Source: Lachnospiraceae bacterium
Lineage (GTDB): Bacteria > Bacillota > Clostridia > Lachnospirales > Lachnospiraceae
Assembly: GCA_015056815.1 (NCBI GenBank)
Contig: SVFN01000006.1
Location: forward strand, 87,347-151,346
Length of the DNA stretch: 64,000 nucleotides
Direction of reading: 5' to 3'
This document shows, in pieces, positions 28,608-36,693 of the stretch (its first letter is position 1; each line of letters starts with the position of its first letter). The position numbers and the translations under genes were made by a program. A model generated the notes under the pieces. It was not told the DNA's origin and did no database searches. It saw only the letters and a program-made list of their open reading frames with translations.

Positions 28608-28772
28608 ATGCTTTACCTGCTCCTTTCTTTTGACAGATTTTTCTCTGCCTTTTCACCTCAGCCTTCGCACAGCTGTTATTCATGCCGTTGTATCGGTTTT
28701 CCTGTACGCGGGCATGAACCTCAGCCATAAACACTCGTTTTGGAACGTTTACCGGGCTGATCCCGCTGTCCC

Positions 28773-28934
28773 TTAGATCTTACTACGTGTATTCTCGGAA
28801 ATATCCGTAGTCTGAACCTTTTGCACATTTCTAAGACTTGCGCCGCCTGCAACCTGATCCAATTCGTCAAGATCAAGTTCCTGCTTTACCTCTTTCTTCT
28901 GTGCCATTTCTTGCTCTTTTGACATTTCTGACAT
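28773..28934 (-). CDS. Double-glycine leader peptide (53 residues), probable substrate of the C39 exporter
   Basis: Translating the minus strand from the ATG at 28934, which follows AAGGAGG with 7 nt spacing, gives 53 residues ending in TAA at 28775-28773. The leader begins MSEMSKEQEMAQKKEVKQEL and continues DLDELDQVAGG, a classic acidic, amphipathic double-glycine leader with hydrophobic residues at the -4, -7 and -12 type positions (V28, L25, L20) and G30-G31 at the cleavage site. Cleavage would release a 22-residue peptide starting ASLRNVQKV and ending ENTRSKI. It has no Cys, so no lanthionine or disulfide. It is hydrophilic and slightly basic, more like a signalling peptide than a pore-former. 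A C39 peptidase exporter, adaptor and LytTR regulator are in the same locus. Confidence 0.85.
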   Translation of the reverse strand: MSEMSKEQEMAQKKEVKQELDLDELDQVAGGASLRNVQKVQTTDISENTRSKI

Positions 28935-29014
28935 CTTTCTCCCTCCTTTTTAATAATACAATTCCTTCGCCTATTACCCGAAGTTAAGATTATTTTAACA
29001 AATATTTAAGAATT

Positions 29015-29035
29015 ATGACGTTCATTTTACGTCAT
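29015..29035. promoter_or_regulatory. Inverted repeat in the divergent peptide/LytTR control region
   Basis: The arms ATGACGT and ACGTCAT are perfectly complementary across a 7-bp AT-rich gap. It lies between the leader peptide gene and the response-regulator gene, just downstream of a probable -10 box for the peptide. It also contains ACGTTCAT, which resembles a LytTR half-site. A likely binding site for the divergently encoded regulator, by inference. Confidence 0.45.
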
Positions 29036-29052
29036 TTTAATGCTTTTCACGA

Positions 29053-29058
29053 ATTATA
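29053..29058 (-). promoter_or_regulatory. Probable -10 element for the leader peptide gene
   Basis: TATAAT on the minus strand, about 119 bp upstream of the peptide start. No good -35 is present at 17 bp, which fits an activator-dependent promoter. The rest of the 316-bp divergent region is AT-rich with no further clear signal; no confident plus-strand promoter for the regulator was found. Confidence 0.45.
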
Positions 29059-29250
29059 AAACAAAAAAGCGGAAACTTTTTTCAATATATTGGTATTTGA
29101 ACTGTCCTGGTACCATATTTAGCTTCTCCGGCAAAAAATGCGGACAATTTGACTTTTGTAAATGTTTTCTTCCATTTTACACTGTTTTGTAGTAAAATAT
29201 ACGATATAAAGACGCTATTTTTTAATCTGAAATCGGGAGGATTATCCGGT

Positions 29251-29976
29251 ATGAACATTATAGTTTGTGACGATAACAAGGTTGATCTGAAGATCCTGAG
29301 AAAAAATATCATTGACTGTCTGTCCGAGACCGATATCGAAGTTCAAATCGATACTTTTCAGGATGCTTCCGCCCTTACGGAAGATCTTTTAGCAAAGTGT
29401 GACATCCTTTTTATGGATATTTATATGCCGAACACAAACGGTTTTGAGCTGGTAAAGGAGAAACTCGACAGTATCCACGGTCAGGTGGTATTTGTTACCG
29501 CCACTCCTGACTTTGCGGTGGATGCTTTTTCCGTAAATGCAAGACATTATCTTTTAAAGCCGGTCACACCGGAAGCGGTCAGAGAAGCATTGACACGCTG
29601 TATGGAGCATATGGGTCCTCAGTCAGAAGCCTCTTCCGTGATCGAGGTTAAAACCTCGCTCGGTACCACCTCCATCCCGGTGGAACGTATTGTCTACATC
29701 GAGGTATTTAATAAAATATCAACGATTTACGTCCGTCACTCCGAATTTCAAACCTACACGCCTCTCGGAAGTCTGTATGAATCTCTGAATCCGGATAATT
29801 TCATGCGGCCCAACCGAAGTTTTATCATAAACATGGATTATATAGAGGACTTTCAGTATGACCACATCGTTTTAAAAGGCGGAAACCGCATCAATTTATC
29901 CCGCCAGAACCGTAAACAGCTCCGTGAGCAGTATCAGAATTATCTGCTTAACAAAGAAAAGGATCTGTCACAATGA
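29251..29976 (+). CDS. LytTR-family response regulator
   Basis: 241 residues from the ATG at 29251, chosen because GGGAGG precedes it and the REC domain begins MNIIVCDDNKVD there; the frame extends upstream without a usable site. The REC domain (about 1-120) has the acidic pair (CDD), phosphoacceptor Asp in ILFMDIYMP, Thr in FVTATPD and Lys in LLKPV. The LytTR DNA-binding domain (about 140-238) shows the typical start (IEVKTSLGTTSIPVERIVYIE) and NRSFIINMDYIEDF. Such regulators usually work with a peptide-sensing histidine kinase (AgrA, ComE, BlpR class), but none is encoded here. It is divergent from the leader peptide gene and overlaps the protease start by 4 nt. Confidence 0.92.
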   Translation: MNIIVCDDNKVDLKILRKNIIDCLSETDIEVQIDTFQDASALTEDLLAKCDILFMDIYMPNTNGFELVKEKLDSIHGQVVFVTATPDFAVDAFSVNARHYLLKPVTPEAVREALTRCMEHMGPQSEASSVIEVKTSLGTTSIPVERIVYIEVFNKISTIYVRHSEFQTYTPLGSLYESLNPDNFMRPNRSFIINMDYIEDFQYDHIVLKGGNRINLSRQNRKQLREQYQNYLLNKEKDLSQ

Positions 29977-31646
29977 AAAAACATTTTTCTTTCTTTTTAC
30001 TCTGTATTATACTCTTCAGCATGCTGATCCCGATGGATTTTTCAGTGGTCCCTGCTCGTGACGCAAATGTCATTTTATCGAACAATCAATGGTATCTCAG
30101 AGAGATTGGTCTTCCGTCCGTCTCTGAAAACGTGCCTTCCGTTTCTGACAATAGTGTCACCATAGCTGTGATCGATACCGGACTTCTTCTTTCCCATCCG
30201 GCTCTTAAAGACAGTCTCTGGACAAATGCCGCAGAGGCAGACGGCGAGCCGGGGATCGATGATGACGGTAACGGATATGTCGATGATATTCACGGTTATA
30301 ACTTTCGCGGCAACAACAGTGATGTGACGGATACAGACGGTCACGGGACTCATGTCGCAGGTATCATCGCCATGAAAGCCACTGATTTTGATCCTTCCAC
30401 CGGCATTTTCCCGGATGCCCGCATCATGGTGGTCAAAGCAGGCAATACCACAAACGGTTTCAGTAGTGCTAATCTGATCAAGTCAATCCGGTATGCCCTG
30501 CAAAACGGTGCGGATGTGATCAATCTCTCTCTCGGCACTACATATTGCTCCGAAGAGATGCAGACAGTTCTCGCCGGTGCCTCCGGGAAAGCACTTATCG
30601 TCGCTGCTGCAGGCAATGCATCCACCCACACGAAAGAGTCGGTATATGACTCGGGCGAAAATATGTACCCGGCCGCTCTGCCCGAAGTGATCGGTGTCAT
30701 GTCCTTTGATCAGAGCTATGGTCTTTCCTGGTTTTCAAACTGGGACAGTCAACCCGGCACTGACCGGGACTATGAACTCATTGCACCGGGTAACGATATC
30801 TACTCTGCCACTCTGAAAAACAATTACAAGATGGAATCCGGCACTTCCATGTCCGCCCCTATGGTATCCGCGGCCTGCGGGATCCTGATCGCCAGGTGGC
30901 GAAGCCTCCATGTTCCGGACAGATCTTTCCCGACCGCTTCCATTAAAGACTGCCTCCTGCATGGCACCGGAACTCCCGTCGTTTATGTTGACTCATCCGG
31001 TCGCGAACTAATGTATCCAAGACTTGATATCGAGAAAGCATTGCGGTATCTGTATGAACACTATCCCACCGACTCCGTGAGCGAAAACAGCGGGACTGTC
31101 TCAGAAAATAATCCCGGAAAAGATTCTGTCTCTGACAACACTTCCGGAGAAAATTCATCTGCAAATGGTTCTGATCCGTCATCTGACGGCAAACCGGAAT
31201 CGGAACATTCCGAAGATGTTCTCCCATCCCCCGGTTCTGTGGATGATAAAACTGTTTCACCACTTGAGCAGGCACGACCCGAAAACAACTCTTCCTACGC
31301 TATGCAACAACTCATTCACTCCATACAGTCAGCGAAGCCTGTCATAAATAAGAAGAAACTCTTCCGGATCAAACAAAGCACTTCCGGGCTTACCGGTCAG
31401 ACCTGTCTTCTCAGGGAATGGAAGCGTACCAGACTTACCTTCCGGCTCAAAGAAGCTTCCCCGGATGGCTGGTATCTTTACCGGAGTCCTTCCAAAAACG
31501 GGAAATACCGCCTGTATAAATCCTCAAAAGGGAATAAAATCATCCTGAAAAAAACAAAACGGCGCTATTATTACTACATAAAGGCCTACAAAAAAATAAA
31601 CGGCAGGTCCTACTTAAGCAGGCGAAGCCGCAAGGTCCTGATCTGA
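29973..31646 (+). CDS. Secreted subtilisin-like (S8) serine protease with VSEN/VSDN linkers and basic C-terminal module
   Basis: 557 residues; ATG overlaps the regulator's TGA (ATGA), so they are translationally coupled. Signal peptide about 1-28. The catalytic triad is complete: D68 (AVIDTGLL), H124 (DGHGTHVAG) and S292 (ESGTSMSAPM), with oxyanion N215 (AAAGNAS). Only about 30 residues lie between signal and catalytic domain, too short for an I9 propeptide. A Ser/Asn-rich linker (about 360-425) and a basic beta-rich tail (about 490-557, WYLYRSPSKNGKYRLYKSSK) follow; the tail resembles the C-terminus of the arabinofuranosidase at 3469. VSEN or VSDN appears twice before the catalytic core and three times in the linker. 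Its pairing with a regulator beside a leader peptide suggests extracellular maturation or turnover of the peptide or surface protein. Confidence 0.92.
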   Translation: MKKHFSFFLLCIILFSMLIPMDFSVVPARDANVILSNNQWYLREIGLPSVSENVPSVSDNSVTIAVIDTGLLLSHPALKDSLWTNAAEADGEPGIDDDGNGYVDDIHGYNFRGNNSDVTDTDGHGTHVAGIIAMKATDFDPSTGIFPDARIMVVKAGNTTNGFSSANLIKSIRYALQNGADVINLSLGTTYCSEEMQTVLAGASGKALIVAAAGNASTHTKESVYDSGENMYPAALPEVIGVMSFDQSYGLSWFSNWDSQPGTDRDYELIAPGNDIYSATLKNNYKMESGTSMSAPMVSAACGILIARWRSLHVPDRSFPTASIKDCLLHGTGTPVVYVDSSGRELMYPRLDIEKALRYLYEHYPTDSVSENSGTVSENNPGKDSVSDNTSGENSSANGSDPSSDGKPESEHSEDVLPSPGSVDDKTVSPLEQARPENNSSYAMQQLIHSIQSAKPVINKKKLFRIKQSTSGLTGQTCLLREWKRTRLTFRLKEASPDGWYLYRSPSKNGKYRLYKSSKGNKIILKKTKRRYYYYIKAYKKINGRSYLSRRSRKVLI

Positions 31647-31751
31647 TCCAATTTATCTATCTCCAGCGGCTGTTTTTCTTTTTTTCCGTCAACCGCTCCA
31701 TTTCTCTGTTCTCTTTCATTTTGATACATCTCTTTGATAGTTTTATAATAT

Positions 31752-31779
31752 CAAAAAAGGTCGCGGCGTTAGCCGCGAC
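31752..31779 (-). terminator. Intrinsic terminator of surE
   Basis: Minus-strand stem GTCGCGGC / GCCGCGAC with a TAAC loop, followed by CTTTTTTGA. It lies 59 nt after the surE stop. The 190-nt gap between the protease and surE holds nothing else recognisable. Confidence 0.85.
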
Positions 31780-31837
31780 ACTTTGTCTACACTCTGAGAC
31801 ATCCTAAGATGTCCCTTTCGTTCCTGAAACAATTCTC

Positions 31838-32551
31838 CTAGCAATGATTTTGCACAATACCGATCGATATATAGCCATCCAATACCGCACACAGATCGCT
31901 CCCTTCCTCCGCCGCCTCGTGATAATTGCCATGCACCATATAGCGCACACCACCGTTTGGCAGCTTTTCCACCACTCTGTACTCATCATCAAACAAGGTA
32001 CTCTCCGACACTGTTCTGTCTCTGAGGATCCCTTTAAAATCCTTCAAGGCGCATTCCGGAAAATTTATATTAATGATCGCGCCTTTGTCTGCCTTGCTCT
32101 CCAGCACTTCTTTCAGTATCTCAGGCAGGTACGTGTCCGTCACTTCATGTCCGTTTCTTCCCTCCGATACCGCAACCGCGTGACAGCCCTGAAACGCTCC
32201 TTCAAAGGCCGCTCCGGCTGTGGCGGAATACTGAATATCCGTCGCCGTATTGTATCCGAAATTAATCCCGGACAAAACCACATCCGGCTTATGCGGCAGG
32301 ATCGTGGTACATGCCAGCCGCACACAGTCTGCCGGTGTCCCGCTGCAGGTAAAAGCTGTTACCCCTTCGATTCCGATCTCATAGGGATAAACATCAAGCG
32401 GGTGATGGAGGTTTATGCTGTGAGATGCCGCACTTCTCTCTCCGTCAGGCGCCACCACAAAGACCTGTCCGAATTTCGTTGCTTCCCTTACCAGTCTTAA
32501 CAGACCGTCCGCCTTTATTCCATCATCATTGGTGATCAAAATTGTTTTCAT
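31838..32551 (-). CDS. surE: 5'-nucleotidase SurE
   Basis: 237 residues, usual for the family. The N-terminal metal-binding signature TNDDG (residues 7-11) and VVAPDGERSAASHSI are present, as are SGTPADCVR and LSGINFGYNTATDIQYSATAGAA. SurE is a metal-dependent phosphatase acting on nucleoside 5'-monophosphates and related phosphates in the cytosol. It is followed by its own terminator. The upstream gene (32618-35122, 66 nt away) is an unrelated lipoprotein, so cotranscription is possible but functionally unclear. Confidence 0.95.
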   Translation of the reverse strand: MKTILITNDDGIKADGLLRLVREATKFGQVFVVAPDGERSAASHSINLHHPLDVYPYEIGIEGVTAFTCSGTPADCVRLACTTILPHKPDVVLSGINFGYNTATDIQYSATAGAAFEGAFQGCHAVAVSEGRNGHEVTDTYLPEILKEVLESKADKGAIININFPECALKDFKGILRDRTVSESTLFDDEYRVVEKLPNGGVRYMVHGNYHEAAEEGSDLCAVLDGYISIGIVQNHC

Positions 32552-32617
32552 CTTTTTCTCCCTTTGTTTTCCTATACAACTGCTTCTTCGAACTGCATCT
32601 GTGCTTCCCGGTTTTCT

Positions 32618-35122
32618 TTACTTTCCCTGTACATAACGGACAGCCTTCACAAACTGCGGCAGATAAAAGCTGCTTCCGTGGATCCCATCCTCCACAGTAT
32701 GGTAATGCTTTACTCCTTTTTCGGTCAAAAGCCTTGAAAAATTCTCCTGCGCTTCGTAGAAATCATACAGATCCTCATTGCCGCAGGCCATCCACAGTCT
32801 GTATCCCGCAAGCTGCTCTTTTGTCATTTTCGTTGCCAGCTTCTCTACGTCCGTATAAGGAAATGCCCCGTAAAAACTGATGATGCCGCCAAACAGTTCC
32901 GGATGCTTCAAACCGATGTGCATCGCGCCGGCTCCTCCCATGGAACAGCCTGCCACGTAATGCCTGCTCACTTCTTCGCTGACCCTGTATCCGGAGGTGA
33001 TTTCCTGCCACAGATCCTTCGTCACCATTTTTTCATATTTTCCCATCCAGAAACTCCGTTTGGATGGATCGTCCGGCATTACCACGATCATCGGATCGAT
33101 CTGACCTTTTTCGATCGCTTCATCCAGGACGCTCTGAATCCCATCGATCTCAAAGGATTTCCCGGTGCTGTTGATTCCATGTAAAAGAAACATTACCGGA
33201 TAGGTGTTATCATCACCTTTTCTCATATAGTCCTTTGGCAGATAGATCCGATAAGCTGTCTCAACACCGTTTAACACAGAGGGCTGATAGGTTGCCGTAA
33301 AGAAACGCCGGTTTCCGGCATTTTCTTCCATAACCGCGTAGGAATGTTCTGTATACAGACCGATCGGTCCGTCATACCAGCCGCCTCCTCCTGTGGAATT
33401 GCACATCCGGATTGCGATCGTATTCTCTTTTCCGTAACGCAAAACGCTGCTGTCAATATCGTATACACATTTTACATCCCAGGGATTGGAACCGTCATAA
33501 ACACCGATGCCCTTGATAAATTCCATCCCGGTGCTTCCCACCAGTCTGCCGTTCACATAGACTTCATTTGCCTCATCGAAATATCCAACCGCCAGTTTCA
33601 GATTTTCCTTCGAAAAATCCGGATCCAGCTCAAAGCGCCGTACATACCAGGCAAAGCCTGCAAAATTATCATCTCCCTGTAAAGATTCATCAAAAGAAGC
33701 ATCCCACCACCCAAAAGCAGGCTGTATTACATTCCAGGACTCATATACTCCCGGTGTGATCCCCTTGATGGAATCCAGCTCATTTTTACTTTGATCCACA
33801 TATTCTTTATAGGCCTTAAAATACCAGTCACCTCTGAGATCCAGAAATGATCGTTCTCCGTCCGCCACCTGTTCTTTCAAAAAAACAACCGTCTGTTCAT
33901 CCACTTCTCTTTCCATTCCCAAAAGGCTGATCCGGCACAAAATCTTCGCTGTTTCAAGATCTCCCAGATCTTCACGTAAAATAGAAAATTCAGAAACACT
34001 CTCACCCTTTGATGATACCACAAATTCCTGAGAGGCAACCTCTGTTTTTTTCTCAGCATCCGCTACGATCACGGTAATCTTTGCCTGCTCCTTCTGCCTT
34101 GCAAATCCGGAAAGTTCTTCTTTGAAAGAGACACTGACCGTCCCGGAAAGGCTTTCTTCCCCACATGCTACGGTCCTTGTCTTTGGCTGTATCTTCGCTG
34201 TATAAAAACCGTTTGTAAAACACTCACTGTATTTTCCCAAAGAACGCGAGAGATAGGTAAGATAAAACTTCCGATCTGCCCTTCCATCCAGAACGGCAAA
34301 ATCCACATACGTATTGTCAGGCTTATCGTATTCCGACGATCCGTATTGATATAACGGATTGGTTCTCTTCTGAAGTCCCCCGCCGATCTCAGAGCTTCCG
34401 CCTTCTGCCGTGGTCGCAGGATCGTCGTTTGGTGCATCCAGATAGAAAAAATGTCCGGACAGATATTCATAACCACAGTCCGGCTTTTTATCAAATGCCT
34501 TCACAGCCTCCGCAATGCTTCCCTTTTTCCGGTATGGATTCGTATCCGCCGCAAAAGCCCCCATATGTGCCCCTACGCAGTAAAAAAGATCCGAACCTCC
34601 GATCAAAGTAGCTTCATATGCCATATAACCGCCCACGTTTGCTCCCAGGATACCACGATAGCGCGCATCGCTAAGCACCGCATACTTTGTCTCCACGTCT
34701 TCCACCAGAGCCGGAAGCATCGCATCATAATCCTGTCCGGACAAAAATGCCGGAAGGATCACAACGAAGTCCATCGCCTCTTCACTCTGCATGATCTGTG
34801 CGAGATACTCTGCGATCCCATCTTCAATATATGTCCCCGCGTGAAATCCATCATAGGGCATAAGATATACAGAAGGATAACTGTACTTGCCCGGATCATA
34901 TTGGTCCGGAAGGATCACATAATATTCACCCGGACCGTCATTGTCCCCATAGGAATACGTTTCTCTGATCGTTCCCTCCAGTTCACCGTCTCCGACCACG
35001 CCCTCCGGCGCACTTACCTTCTCATGTTTTCCGGAGCATCCTGTCAGCCAACAGCCAAATATGAAAAGTACTGCCAACAGCCATATTTTTTTTGGATATC
35101 GCTTTTGATCTTTTCTCTTCAT
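32618..35122 (-). CDS. Lipoprotein with tandem esterase-D domains, the first lacking its nucleophile
   Basis: 834 residues. The start at 35122 has AGGGAGAG upstream and gives a lipoprotein signal with lipobox LTGC (C29); a longer frame exists but lacks a signal. Domain 1 (about 45-270) is esterase-D-like, but its nucleophile elbow reads GANVGG (Asn where Ser is expected), so it is probably inactive. Next come beta segments and a GH2-like sugar-binding jelly roll (DLRGDWYFKAY ... YVNGRLVGSTG, about 425-600). Domain 2 (about 620-834) is a normal esterase with Ser in GCSMGG, Asp in CGNEDLYD and His in DGIHGSSFY. The family includes feruloyl and acetyl-xylan esterases, so removal of acyl groups from plant polysaccharide at the cell surface is likely. 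Confidence 0.85.
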   Translation of the reverse strand: MKRKDQKRYPKKIWLLAVLFIFGCWLTGCSGKHEKVSAPEGVVGDGELEGTIRETYSYGDNDGPGEYYVILPDQYDPGKYSYPSVYLMPYDGFHAGTYIEDGIAEYLAQIMQSEEAMDFVVILPAFLSGQDYDAMLPALVEDVETKYAVLSDARYRGILGANVGGYMAYEATLIGGSDLFYCVGAHMGAFAADTNPYRKKGSIAEAVKAFDKKPDCGYEYLSGHFFYLDAPNDDPATTAEGGSSEIGGGLQKRTNPLYQYGSSEYDKPDNTYVDFAVLDGRADRKFYLTYLSRSLGKYSECFTNGFYTAKIQPKTRTVACGEESLSGTVSVSFKEELSGFARQKEQAKITVIVADAEKKTEVASQEFVVSSKGESVSEFSILREDLGDLETAKILCRISLLGMEREVDEQTVVFLKEQVADGERSFLDLRGDWYFKAYKEYVDQSKNELDSIKGITPGVYESWNVIQPAFGWWDASFDESLQGDDNFAGFAWYVRRFELDPDFSKENLKLAVGYFDEANEVYVNGRLVGSTGMEFIKGIGVYDGSNPWDVKCVYDIDSSVLRYGKENTIAIRMCNSTGGGGWYDGPIGLYTEHSYAVMEENAGNRRFFTATYQPSVLNGVETAYRIYLPKDYMRKGDDNTYPVMFLLHGINSTGKSFEIDGIQSVLDEAIEKGQIDPMIVVMPDDPSKRSFWMGKYEKMVTKDLWQEITSGYRVSEEVSRHYVAGCSMGGAGAMHIGLKHPELFGGIISFYGAFPYTDVEKLATKMTKEQLAGYRLWMACGNEDLYDFYEAQENFSRLLTEKGVKHYHTVEDGIHGSSFYLPQFVKAVRYVQGK

Positions 35123-35190
35123 AATCTCTCCCTTCTGTCGTTTTCGCACCTGGCAAAGAATAGTTTTCCAAAAGCTCCCGAAAGATAATA

Positions 35191-35216
35191 CAAAAAGCGG
35201 AATCTGCCGATTCCGC
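35191..35216 (-). terminator. Intrinsic terminator of thrH
   Basis: Minus-strand stem GCGGAATC / GATTCCGC with a GGCA loop followed by TTTTTGTATT. It starts 24 nt after the stop of the phosphatase gene and separates it from the lipoprotein gene. Confidence 0.9.
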
Positions 35217-35239
35217 CTCCTCCACTGTTTTATCAAACT

Positions 35240-35839
35240 CTATAATGCTGCTTTGATCGCCGCCATCAGTTCCTCATAAGTCTCATATGCCGGATACTGT
35301 GGAAATTCTGCTTTGATCGCATCTGTACTCTTAAATAAAAAGCCTGCCTTGCTCGCCTGGATCATGCCCAGATCATTGTGACTGTCTCCACTGGCAATGG
35401 TGTCATATCCAATGGACTGCAGTGCCTTGACCGTTGTCAGCTTGGACTGTTCACAGCGCATCTTAAATCCTGTGATCATACCGTCTTCTCCTACGACAAG
35501 CTCATTGCAAAAAATCGTGGGATAGCCGAGCTTTTGCATCAGCGGTCCCGCAAACTGTGAGAAAGTATCGCTTAAGATGATCACCTGTGTGATGCTTCGA
35601 AGCTCATCCAGAAACTCCTTCGCTCCCGGCAGTGGATCGATGGTCGCGATGGTATTCTGAATCTCCTTCAGTCCAAGACCATGCTCTTTTAAAATGTCAA
35701 GCCGGAAGTTCATCAGCTTGTCATAATCCGGCTCATCCCTGGTCGTCCGCTTAAGCTCCGGGATCCTCGTTGCCTCACTAAACGCGATCCATATCTCCGG
35801 TACTAATACTCCTTCTAAATCCAAACATACGATTTCCAT
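35240..35839 (-). CDS. thrH: ThrH-type HAD phosphatase (phosphoserine phosphatase/homoserine phosphotransferase)
   Basis: 199 residues, full length. HAD motifs: DLEGVLVPE (motif I, with nucleophile D7 and Glu in place of the usual second Asp, characteristic of ThrH), ILSDTFSQF (motif II) and ASGDSHNDLGMIQ (motif IV). ThrH dephosphorylates phosphoserine and can transfer the phosphate to homoserine, linking serine and threonine synthesis. A 198-nt gap to rpe holds nothing convincing, so it may be a separate unit. Confidence 0.92.
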   Translation of the reverse strand: MEIVCLDLEGVLVPEIWIAFSEATRIPELKRTTRDEPDYDKLMNFRLDILKEHGLGLKEIQNTIATIDPLPGAKEFLDELRSITQVIILSDTFSQFAGPLMQKLGYPTIFCNELVVGEDGMITGFKMRCEQSKLTTVKALQSIGYDTIASGDSHNDLGMIQASKAGFLFKSTDAIKAEFPQYPAYETYEELMAAIKAAL

Positions 35840-36037
35840 AATCTTTTCTCCTCTTCTTTTTAGTCCCGTATCCAGACAAATAGTGCAGACAGGAAAGGCA
35901 TTTACTCCTGCAAAGCATCCGCGCTTTCGTCGTTCTGTCGTTCTATTTTTGGATACTGCTTTTATCGCTTACCGGTCCCCTGCCGTCACAAGCCCGCGGC
36001 ATAATATGCTTCACAGACACCCTGACCGAACCTTCGG

Positions 36038-36691
36038 TTACTGCCCCAATATCTCCAGCAGTTCCTTGACATTCTGTGTGATGTCGCCTCGAAAAACAGT
36101 GGAGCCGGATACGAGTACGTTTGCGCCGGCAGCAATGATCTTCGCTGCGTTATCTTTTGTGACACCGCCGTCGACTTCAATGGAAACGTCCAGGCCGCGC
36201 TCCGTAATCTCCTTACGCAGATCAATGATCTTTTGCGTACACTCTTCCCGGTAAGACTGCCCGCCAAATCCTGTGCGGACTGTCATGATCGTGATCTGTT
36301 CCACTTTTTCCAGATAGGGAAAAACGTCTGTGACCGGCGTCTCCGGATGAAGCGCAAGTCCTGCCCTTGCGCCAAGTGTATGGATCTTTTCCAGCGTTTC
36401 GTCAATGCAGTCACAGGCCTCCACATGGAACGTGATCTGATCAGCGCCTGCCTCCTTGAAGCGCTCGATATAGCGCTCAGGCTGAATGATCATCAGATGA
36501 ACATCAAACAGCTTATCCGTCACCGGACGAAGGGTTTCGATGATCGGAAACCCGAATGAGATCGAAGGCACACATACCCCGTCCATCACATCAATATGTA
36601 TGTACTGTGCGCCTGCCTCGTCTGCTTTTTTTACCTGCTCCCCCAGAATCGAAAAATCTGCTGCTAAAATCGATGGTGCTAAAACATTCAT
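36038..36691 (-). CDS. rpe: Ribulose-phosphate 3-epimerase
   Basis: 217 residues, a TIM barrel. Signatures: LAPSILAADFSILGEQV at the start, HIDVMDGVCVPSISFG (metal His and catalytic Asp), DVHLMI, TFHVEA, and the phosphate-binding DGGVTKDNAAKI and GSTVFRG. Interconverts ribulose-5-phosphate and xylulose-5-phosphate in the pentose phosphate pathway. It begins 2 nt after rsgA ends, with AAGGAG upstream, so it is the last member of the housekeeping operon. Such rsgA-rpe linkage is usual in Firmicutes. Confidence 0.96.
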   Translation of the reverse strand: MNVLAPSILAADFSILGEQVKKADEAGAQYIHIDVMDGVCVPSISFGFPIIETLRPVTDKLFDVHLMIIQPERYIERFKEAGADQITFHVEACDCIDETLEKIHTLGARAGLALHPETPVTDVFPYLEKVEQITIMTVRTGFGGQSYREECTQKIIDLRKEITERGLDVSIEVDGGVTKDNAAKIIAAGANVLVSGSTVFRGDITQNVKELLEILGQ

Positions 36692-36693
36692 AG

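Noticed and set aside
28492..28734. 80-residue minus-strand reading frame overlapping the giant gene start
   Set aside because: It has no ribosome-binding site and runs out of frame through the signal peptide of the 2963-residue protein; coding signal belongs to the latter.
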